Source: Streptomyces sp. CB02400
GTDB lineage: Bacteria > Actinomycetota > Actinomycetes > Streptomycetales > Streptomycetaceae
NCBI RefSeq assembly: GCF_001905725.1
Contig: NZ_LIWB01000017.1
Span: forward strand, 141,607-205,606
Length of the DNA: 64,000 nt
Reading direction: 5' to 3'
The notes beneath the pieces are model-generated. The model was given only the letters and a program-made list of their open reading frames with translations. It ran no database searches and had not been told where the DNA came from. Positions 1 to 5,852 of the stretch are shown piece after piece. Position 1 is the first letter of the stretch, and every line of letters begins with the position of its first letter. The position numbers and the translations under genes were made by a program.

Positions 1-189
1 GACGTCGTGGACATCGCCCCGCGTCCCGTCCGGCGCCGTCCCGTCGGCTGCCGCGGTCCGGCCGGGCGGGCCGGGACCGACCACGTCCGCGCGTGCGGGG
101 CCGAGGCGGCGATCGTGGCCGCCGGCCGCACCAGTGGCTACGGGGCCCGGCTCGTCCCGGACGCCGTCCGCGTGGAGGCCGCCGCGTGA
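1..189 (+). CDS. C-terminal fragment of an unidentified protein (runs in from the left)
   Basis: The first reading frame is open from base 1 to a TGA at 187-189 and gives 62 residues ending in a stretch rich in Ala, Gly and Val. The codons have the GC-rich third positions of a real Streptomyces gene in the second half, while the first 20 residues are Arg/Pro-rich and low in complexity. The stop overlaps the GTG start of the TetR gene (GTGA), so the two were probably one transcription unit with translational coupling. I recognise no motif and cannot name the protein. The true start lies outside the window. Confidence 0.45.
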   Translation, partial: DVVDIAPRPVRRRPVGCRGPAGRAGTDHVRACGAEAAIVAAGRTSGYGARLVPDAVRVEAAA

Positions 190-788
190 GCGCCCGCCGT
201 CGTACCCCCGCGCCGCCCCGCGAGGACGTCCTCGCGACCGCCATGGCGATGATCGCCGAACGCGGCCTGGAACAGCTGACCATGGCGGCTCTCGGCAGGG
301 AAGTCGGCATGAGCAGCGGTCACCTGATCTACTACTTCAGGTCCAAGGACGAGCTGCTGCTGCGCACCCTGGAGTGGAGCGAGGGCCGCCTCGGCGCCGA
401 GCGCGCACGGTTGCTCGCCCGTCCCGACAGCGCGCGCGAACGCCTCGACGCCTACGTCGGTCTGTACGTTCCGGGCGGCCACCGCGATCCGCACTGGACG
501 CTGTGGCTGGAGGTCTGGAACCGCTCGCAGAACGCCGGAACCGACGCCCGCGACCGGCAGGCCGCCATCGAGGGTGCCTGGCACCGCGACCTGGTGGCGC
601 TGCTGGCCGAGGGCATCTCCCGGGGCGAGTTCCGCCGGGTCGACCCGGACCGTTACGCGACCCGCCTCCGTGCGCTGCTCGACGGCCTCTCCACCCATGT
701 GGCGATCGGCCTGCGCGGCACGAGCCGGCCCCAAGTGCTCACCCACGTGGAGGAGTTCCTCGCCGAAACACTCCTCGCGGACGTCTGA
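186..788 (+). CDS. TetR/AcrR-family transcriptional regulator (BetI-like)
   Basis: A 200-residue one-component repressor. Residues about 13-60 form the TetR DNA-binding domain, with the typical run AMIAERGLEQLTMAALGREVGMSSGHLIYYF followed by KDELL, a near-consensus helix-turn-helix with the YYF recognition-helix end. The rest is an all-helical ligand and dimer domain resembling the BetI-type C-terminus (WLEVWNRS motif near residue 105). The GTG start at 186 was chosen because it overlaps the upstream stop and starts just before the HTH; an upstream in-frame ATG at 93 would add low-complexity Arg-rich sequence. It may control its upstream neighbour, with which it is coupled. The ligand is unknown. 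Confidence 0.85.
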   Translation: MSARRRTPAPPREDVLATAMAMIAERGLEQLTMAALGREVGMSSGHLIYYFRSKDELLLRTLEWSEGRLGAERARLLARPDSARERLDAYVGLYVPGGHRDPHWTLWLEVWNRSQNAGTDARDRQAAIEGAWHRDLVALLAEGISRGEFRRVDPDRYATRLRALLDGLSTHVAIGLRGTSRPQVLTHVEEFLAETLLADV

Positions 789-927
789 GCTCTTGCCCGG
801 GCCGTGCGCGAATCGGCGGATCGACCGGCCGACCGGCCATGCGGTCGGCTCGGTCGGGTCCTCGGCGCGGGGCCGGGGACGGGCGTCCACGGGGAGCGGG
901 GGAAACACGCGGAGAGCCGTACGAGGG

Positions 928-1208
928 GTGTCCGCCGCGGTGGCCGAGGGGGCCGTGGTGGCGACGGCGGCACTGTCCGCGTCGGCCGCCCCGGCGTGGG
1001 GGAGAGAGACCGAGCGCGTCAACGTCTGCGTGACCGGTGCACAGGGGTCCGCGGACTCGCTGACGGCGTAGGCGAGCGGTGACACGGCCGTCACGTCGTC
1101 CCACGTCGTCTTCGAGCCGGACGCGGACAACCTGGTCCCGGGGGACACCGACGGCCTGCGGGACGTCTTCGTCCGCCGCCCGCGCCGGCCACGCACCGCC
1201 CGCATCCT
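928..1208 (+). pseudogene. Remnant of a secreted TolB/WD40-like beta-propeller protein
   Basis: From a GTG at 928 the frame encodes a short signal-peptide-like stretch (about residues 1-25, rich in Ala and Val), then TERVNV..GAQGSADS. An in-frame TAG follows at 1069-1071. Past the stop the same frame continues with SGDTAV, then VVFEPDADNLVPGDTDG and LRDVFVRR. That is the repeat signature of Streptomyces secreted propellers (NLVPGDTNG..DVFVRD). Only one blade survives, so this is a truncated, nonsense-interrupted relic. Known: the blade motif. Inferred: that it was once a complete gene of several hundred codons. Confidence 0.6.
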
Positions 1209-1241
1209 GAGACGGATCGTGAGCGCGGGGGCGGATTGTGC

Positions 1242-1247
1242 CAGACT
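1242..1247 (+). promoter_or_regulatory. Candidate -10 element for a leaderless cimA leader transcript
   Basis: CAGACT lies exactly six bases upstream of the GTG that opens the 16-codon leader peptide. In Streptomyces such spacing is typical of leaderless mRNAs, whose 5' end is the start codon. The -35 region (around 1217-1223) is not convincing. No ribosome-binding site precedes the GTG, which fits the leaderless reading. Confidence 0.4.
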
Positions 1248-1253
1248 GCCCCC

Positions 1254-1304
1254 GTGCTCTCGTTCGCCACGATTATTGGCAGCAGGCGCGCCGGTCCGCA
1301 GTGA
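1254..1304 (+). CDS. Putative isoleucine leader peptide of cimA attenuator
   Basis: A 16-codon ORF, GTG to TGA, encodes MLSFATIIGSRRAGPQ. The two adjacent isoleucine codons are both ATT, a rare codon in this high-GC genome, so ribosome progress should be sensitive to charged tRNA-Ile. It ends 55 bases before a strong intrinsic terminator that lies upstream of citramalate synthase, an isoleucine-pathway enzyme. This arrangement matches classical transcription attenuation of branched-chain amino acid genes. Seen: the ORF, the codons and the terminator. Inferred: the regulatory role. A pause hairpin could form between GTCCGC (1294-1299) and GCGGAC (1328-1333). Confidence 0.6.
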   Translation: MLSFATIIGSRRAGPQ

Positions 1305-1358
1305 CCGCACGTACGACACGGTACGGGCGGACACCGTCGTCCTCGACCCGCGCGCAGA

Positions 1359-1388
1359 CCTCTCGCACCCGCGAGAGGTTTTTCTGTT
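1359..1388 (+). terminator. Intrinsic attenuator upstream of cimA
   Basis: A perfect 8-bp stem, CCTCTCGC (1359-1366) with GCGAGAGG (1371-1378), closes an ACCC tetraloop and is followed directly by TTTTTCTGTTT. T-tracts are scarce in this genome. The hairpin sits between the Ile leader ORF and cimA, so it is read as an attenuator rather than a gene end. Confidence 0.75.
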
Positions 1389-1491
1389 TCCTGGCCCCAC
1401 CCGCGGCCGGGAACGGGGCGCGAGGGACCATGGGGGAACGGTGGAACCGGTCATTCCGGTAGACCGAGATCAACTCAGGAGCCTTCAGACC

Positions 1492-3096
1492 ATGACCGCA
1501 ACCAGCGAGCCCGACGACTCGTTCCACGTCTTCGACACCACCCTGCGCGACGGCGCCCAGCGCGAGGGCATCAACCTCACGGTCGCCGACAAGCTCGCCA
1601 TCGCACGGCACCTGGACGAGTTCGGCGTGGGCTTCATCGAGGGCGGCTGGCCCGGCGCGAACCCGCGGGACACCGAGTTCTTCGCCCGCGCCCGGCAGGA
1701 GATCGAGTTCCGGCACGCGACGCTGGTCGCCTTCGGCGCCACCCGCCGCGCCGGCACCAGCGCCGCGAAGGACCCCCAGGTCAGGGCGCTCCTCGACTCC
1801 GGCGCACAGGTGATCACGCTGGTCGCGAAGTCCCACGACCGCCATGTCGAGCTCGCCCTGCGCACCACCCTCGACGAGAACCTGGAGATGGTCCGCGACA
1901 CGGTCTCCTTCCTCAAGGGGGAGGGCCGCCGGGTATTCGTCGACTGCGAGCACTTCTTCGACGGCTACCGCGCCAACCCCGAGTACGCGAAGTCCGTGGT
2001 CCGCGCCGCCTCCGAGGCCGGCGCCGACGTCGTCGTCCTGTGCGACACCAACGGCGGCATGCTCCCGGCGCAGATCCAGGCCGTGGTCTCCACCGTGCTC
2101 GCCGACACCGGCGCCCGGCTCGGCATCCACGCCCAGGACGACACCGGCTGCGCGGTCGCCAACACCCTCGCCGCCGTCGACGCGGGCGCCACCCACGTCC
2201 AGTGCACCGCCAACGGCTACGGTGAGCGGGTCGGCAACGCCAACCTGTTCCCGGTCGTGGCCGCCCTGGAGCTGAAGTACGGCAAGCAGGTCCTGCCCGA
2301 GGGCCGGCTGCGCGAGATGACCCGCATCTCGCACGCCATCGCCGAGGTCGTCAACCTCACCCCGTCCACGCACCAGCCGTACGTCGGTGTCTCCGCCTTC
2401 GCGCACAAGGCGGGCCTGCACGCCTCCGCGATCAAGGTCGACCCGGACCTCTACCAGCACATCGACCCCGAGCAGGTCGGCAACACCATGCGGATGCTCG
2501 TCTCCGACATGGCCGGACGCGCCTCCATCGAGCTCAAGGGCAAGGAGCTCGGCATCGACCTCGGCGGCGACCGCGAACTGGTCGGCCGGGTCGTCGAGCG
2601 GGTCAAGGAGCGCGAGCTCAGGGGCTACACGTACGAGGCGGCCGACGCCTCCTTCGAACTGCTGCTCCGCGCGGAGGCCGAGGGCAGGCCGCTGAAGTAC
2701 TTCGACGTCGAGTCCTGGCGCGCGATCGTCGAGGACCGCCCCGACGGCACCCACGCCAACGAGGCCACGGTGAAGCTGTGGGCCAAGAGCGAGCGCATCG
2801 TCGCCACCGCGGAGGGCAACGGCCCGGTCAACGCCCTGGACCGCGCCCTGCGCGTCGCCCTGGAGAAGATCTACCCGCAGCTCGCCAAGCTGGAGCTGGT
2901 CGACTACAAGGTCCGCATCCTGGAGGGCAAGCACGGCACCCAGTCCACCACCCGCGTCCTGATCTCCACGTCCGACGGGGCGGGGGAGTGGTCGACGGTG
3001 GGCGTCGCCGACAACGTCATCGCCGCGTCCTGGCAGGCGCTGGAGGACGCGTACGCGTACGGGCTGCTGCGGGCCGGGGTGGAACCGGCCGCGTAG
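1492..3096 (+). CDS. cimA: Citramalate synthase CimA (LeuA-like)
   Basis: A 534-residue enzyme of the alpha-isopropylmalate/homocitrate synthase family. It should condense pyruvate with acetyl-CoA to (R)-citramalate, giving a threonine-independent route to 2-ketobutyrate and isoleucine. The HMGL-like TIM barrel opens with FDTTLRDGAQREG (residues 14-26), which includes the metal and substrate residues R19 and D20. HAQDDTGCAVANT and NGYGERVGNAN supply further active-site elements. The C-terminal regulatory domain (from about residue 390) is of the LeuA dimer type. The ATG at 1492 follows a CAGGAG site at about 1476. The Ile leader and attenuator upstream argue for CimA over leucine-pathway LeuA. 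Confidence 0.88.
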   Translation: MTATSEPDDSFHVFDTTLRDGAQREGINLTVADKLAIARHLDEFGVGFIEGGWPGANPRDTEFFARARQEIEFRHATLVAFGATRRAGTSAAKDPQVRALLDSGAQVITLVAKSHDRHVELALRTTLDENLEMVRDTVSFLKGEGRRVFVDCEHFFDGYRANPEYAKSVVRAASEAGADVVVLCDTNGGMLPAQIQAVVSTVLADTGARLGIHAQDDTGCAVANTLAAVDAGATHVQCTANGYGERVGNANLFPVVAALELKYGKQVLPEGRLREMTRISHAIAEVVNLTPSTHQPYVGVSAFAHKAGLHASAIKVDPDLYQHIDPEQVGNTMRMLVSDMAGRASIELKGKELGIDLGGDRELVGRVVERVKERELRGYTYEAADASFELLLRAEAEGRPLKYFDVESWRAIVEDRPDGTHANEATVKLWAKSERIVATAEGNGPVNALDRALRVALEKIYPQLAKLELVDYKVRILEGKHGTQSTTRVLISTSDGAGEWSTVGVADNVIAASWQALEDAYAYGLLRAGVEPAA

Positions 3097-3216
3097 GGAG
3101 CGCCGAGGGCGACGGGCCCGGCAGGTCCGCCGGGTCTGGCAGGTCCGGCGGGGCGGTACCGGAATCCCCGCCGGACCTGATGTCTGTTTAGCGCCTGTTT
3201 GGGTACTTTTGAATGT

Positions 3217-4581
3217 ATGGAGGCCACGCCGACGCGTATCCACATACGTCTGATACGCCTGCTGATCGTGCCGGTGGCCGCCGCGCTGGCGGTCCTGATG
3301 GCCGGTGCGCCGGGGGCGCAGGCGGCCACGGACCTCTCCGAGATCGCCCGCGAACTGCGCGAGAGTCCCGTCTACGTCGACCCCGAGGCCCGGGACATCC
3401 TGGCGGAGTCCGACGCCGAGGCCCTCGCCGACAAGATCGAGGACGCGGACGAACCCGTCTTCGTGGCGGTCCTCCCGGCGGACTACCCGACGCAGGACCT
3501 CTTCCGGAACCTGCGCACCGAGACCGGCGTCACCGGTCTGTACGGCATCCGCCTCGGCGACGAGTTCGACGCGCGTGCCGACAGCAGCGTGCTCAGCCGC
3601 CAGGGCGTGCGGAACCTGGTCCAGTCGGTGCAGGGCACCGGTGACGCCAAGGCCCAGTTGAACGACTTCGTCGACAACGCGCTGCGCAGCACCGGCGGCT
3701 CCGCGCCGAACTCGTGGAGCGACGGGTCCGGCGGTGACGTCCCGGTCGGCGGGCTGATCACCGTCGGAGCGCTGGTGGCGGCCGGCGGCGCGGGCATCTA
3801 CGCCGTGTCCCGCCGCAACCGGCGGCGCCACGAGGAGGAGCAGCGGACCGCGCTGGAGAAGCTGCGGGTGGTGGTGGACGAGGACATCACCGCGTTCGGC
3901 GAGGAACTCGACCGCCTCGACTTCCACCCCGGCGAACGGGGCGCGGACGACGCGATGCGCGCGGACTACGCGCACGCGCTGGACGCCTACGAGAAGTCCA
4001 AGTCGCTCATGGCCGCGGCCCGCAAACCGGAGGACGTCCGGGCCGTCACCCAGGCCGTGGAGGACGGCCGCTTCGCCCTCGCCTCCCTCGCCGCCCGGCG
4101 TGCGGGACGCCCGCTGCCGGAGCGCCGCCCGCCCTGCTTCTTCGACCCGCGCCACGGCCCCTCGGTCGCCGACGCCGTCTGGACGCCGCCGAGCGGTGCC
4201 GAGCGCGAGGTCCCGGTGTGCGCGGCCGACCGGGCCCGGCTGGCCGACGGCCTCGACCCCGCCGTCCGCGAGGTCGACACCGAGTACGGGCGCCGCCCCT
4301 ACTGGGACGCCGGTCCCGCCTACGGCCCCTGGGCCGGCGGCTACTTCGGCGGTGGCCTGCTGCCCGGCCTGCTCGTCGGCACCATGCTCGGCGGCATGAT
4401 GGCCGGCCCCGCCTACGCGGCCGACTACGGCGCCGGCTACGGCGACTTCGGCGGCTACGAGGGCGGCGACGTCTCGGGTGCCGACTTCGACGGCGGGGAC
4501 TTCGGCGGCGACTTCGGCGGAGGCGGCGGCTTCGGCGGCGGGGACTTCGGGGGCGGCGGGGACTTCGGCGGAGGGTTCTGA
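3217..4581 (+). CDS. Secreted/membrane TPM-like protein with Gly-rich tail
   Basis: A 454-residue protein. An N-terminal signal peptide (residues about 8-36, ending in AQAA) leads an extracytoplasmic domain of about 130 residues that resembles the TPM-type domain region of related actinobacterial membrane proteins. One transmembrane helix lies near residues 176-196 and is followed by the basic stop-transfer RRNRRR. A cytoplasmic region follows, then a tail dominated by Gly, Phe and Asp (last 40 residues). The ATG at 3217 has no Shine-Dalgarno, but TACTTT lies at 3204-3209, seven bases upstream, so the mRNA may be leaderless. An in-frame TTG at 3199 is less likely. Function is unknown. Confidence 0.75.
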   Translation: MEATPTRIHIRLIRLLIVPVAAALAVLMAGAPGAQAATDLSEIARELRESPVYVDPEARDILAESDAEALADKIEDADEPVFVAVLPADYPTQDLFRNLRTETGVTGLYGIRLGDEFDARADSSVLSRQGVRNLVQSVQGTGDAKAQLNDFVDNALRSTGGSAPNSWSDGSGGDVPVGGLITVGALVAAGGAGIYAVSRRNRRRHEEEQRTALEKLRVVVDEDITAFGEELDRLDFHPGERGADDAMRADYAHALDAYEKSKSLMAAARKPEDVRAVTQAVEDGRFALASLAARRAGRPLPERRPPCFFDPRHGPSVADAVWTPPSGAEREVPVCAADRARLADGLDPAVREVDTEYGRRPYWDAGPAYGPWAGGYFGGGLLPGLLVGTMLGGMMAGPAYAADYGAGYGDFGGYEGGDVSGADFDGGDFGGDFGGGGGFGGGDFGGGGDFGGGF

Positions 4582-4955
4582 CCGGCTGGGGGATCCTGCC
4601 TCGGCCATCCGCGTTCCACCGCGTACCGCTCCCCGGCGGCATGCCACCACCCGGGCGGTGACGTGCCGCCCGGGACGACGGAGCCGGCCTGCCCAGGACC
4701 CAGCCCGAGCCGTCCCAGCGCCTCCGCGTCGACGGACACGGTGATCCACCCCCGCCACCGCCCGTCACGCCCCGGCCCGCACGTGTGATCCAGCCGCAGC
4801 TCCTCCGCGGTGAACGGCATCCAGTCGATCCCCCGCTCACGCAGTCAACCGCGGACGGCCGCCCAGGGGTGAAGGCGACCCGGCAGGTTCTCGTACTCGG
4901 CGACGACGACCCACCCGGGCCGTGAGAGCGCACTGCTGACTGTCATACCGGCCAT
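4455..4955 (-). pseudogene. Hypothetical gene interrupted by an in-frame TGA
   Basis: On the minus strand an ATG at 4955 (or 4946) opens a frame reading MTVSSALSRPGWVVVAEYENLP. A TGA at 4847-4845 follows a segment ending WAAVRG. The same frame then continues as LRERGIDWMPFTAEELRLDHTCGPG with good codon bias and runs on through a Pro/Lys-rich tail that overlaps the 3' end of the convergent TPM gene. Reading through the stop gives a continuous, protein-like sequence, so a sense codon (for example TGG) was probably lost. A genuine short gene ending at 4845 cannot be excluded. Family unknown. Confidence 0.5.
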
Positions 4956-4997
4956 GATGCGCCTTCCCCGTGACCCGAACGCGCCGCCGACCATTAG

Positions 4998-5026
4998 GGA
5001 AGCGTAGTTCCGGGAAACGTACTTCC
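4998..5026. promoter_or_regulatory. Tandem imperfect palindromes (candidate operator)
   Basis: Two 14-bp boxes of the form GGAAnCGTAnTTCC occur 15 bp apart: GGAAGCGTAGTTCC (4998-5011) and GGAAACGTACTTCC (5013-5026). Each is close to palindromic. They lie about 45 bp upstream of the start of the interrupted minus-strand gene, in the position expected for a regulator site. No regulator gene that could bind them is left nearby. Confidence 0.4.
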
Positions 5027-5045
5027 TCAATGCGCGGAGGCGCCC

Positions 5046-5237
5046 GTGGTGCATCGTCCCCTGCTCGACCTGCCCAAGCCCGCTGACATGTTCGACGCTG
5101 GCCGCTCGCGGGACCGACACCTCGGCCGTACGGCCCGCCTGCTACAGCGGGGCCGGGTTCACCGACGAGCTGAAGCGGCGGAGAAGCGTGGTGAGGTCGT
5201 GCTCGTGGACCTGGAGCGGCTGTACCACGGGGAGTGA
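5046..5237 (+). pseudogene. Decayed fragment of an archaeal-type AAA ATPase gene (DUF234 family)
   Basis: The frame from 5046 begins LLDLPKPADMFD, the N-terminal signature of Streptomyces ATP-binding proteins of the archaeal ATPase group, and ends VVLVDLERLYHG, their C-terminus. Between them the original reading is in another frame (PACYSGAGFTDELKR at about 5136-5180), and the P-loop and about 400 residues are missing. So there is a large internal deletion and two frame changes. This is clear gene decay just upstream of the accessory operon. The family assignment is from memory of these terminal signatures and not from a search. Confidence 0.5.
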
Positions 5238-5399
5238 GACCACCGGTCCAGGTGCGCTCCGGGAGACCTTCGAAGCCGGTTCTCGTGGTCGCCTTTGGCT
5301 TGGTCCGCTCCGGCACGGGGGCGACTTCTGTTACTTCGCCTGGGAAGCTCTTCCCTCGTTCGGCATCTTTGCGCCACATGAGTGACGAGATATCCGCTG

Positions 5400-5426
5400 T
5401 TGGATTCAGTAAGCGCTTTCTACAGT
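5400..5426 (+). promoter_or_regulatory. Possible promoter of the ectC-like operon
   Basis: TTGGAT (5400-5405) and TACAGT (5421-5426) are separated by 15 bp, which is shorter than the usual 17. They lie about 40 bp upstream of the first gene in a locally AT-richer segment. No better pair is visible between 5238 and 5465, which otherwise holds no gene. Confidence 0.3.
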
Positions 5427-5465
5427 GATCGCAATCCGCGAGGGCCAGAGCGCCAGGGGAGTCGC

Positions 5466-5852
5466 ATGCTGATCCGATCATTGGCCGAGCTTGCCGGTTC
5501 CCGGTACGAGGTCGACTGGGGCAACGGCACCAGTGTCCGCCTCCTCACCGCCGTGGACGAGATGGGTTTCACCGTGTGCCACACGGTGGTCCGGGCGGGT
5601 ACGTCCTCGCTCCTCGAGTACCGTTCACACCTGGAGGCATGCTTCTGCCTGTCGGGGTCAGGGGAGATCACGGACACAGTGGGCAACAGCCACCGGATCG
5701 TCCCGGGTGTGCTCTATGCGCTGGACCGGCACGACCGGCACCGTCTGCGCGCGGATCCGGACGGTGACATGACGCTGCTCAGCGTCTTCAACCCGCCGTT
5801 GCAGGGCACGGAACGTCACACACTCCATCGCGAGAAGGCGTCGTCCTACTGA
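5466..5852 (+). CDS. Ectoine synthase (EctC)-like cupin
   Basis: A 128-residue protein that aligns from end to end with EctC: MLIRSLAEL at the N-terminus, EYRSHLEACFCLSGSGEI in the middle, YALDRHDRHRLRA and VFNPPLQG at the end. The iron-binding and catalytic positions known for EctC have counterparts at Tyr52, Glu57 and His92. EctC closes the ectoine ring by water elimination from N-gamma-acetyl-diaminobutyrate. No ectA, ectB or ectD is present in the window, so the substrate here is probably different. The ATG at 5466 is preceded by AGGGGAG; an upstream ATG at 5382 lacks homology. The stop overlaps the next start (TGATG). Confidence 0.8.
   Translation: MLIRSLAELAGSRYEVDWGNGTSVRLLTAVDEMGFTVCHTVVRAGTSSLLEYRSHLEACFCLSGSGEITDTVGNSHRIVPGVLYALDRHDRHRLRADPDGDMTLLSVFNPPLQGTERHTLHREKASSY

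Noticed and set aside
1273..4758. 1161-codon open frame on the minus strand across cimA and the TPM gene
   Set aside because: It is antisense to two well-supported genes. Long antisense frames arise in high-GC DNA because stop codons are rare, and its translation is low-complexity Val/Gly/Ala with no motif.
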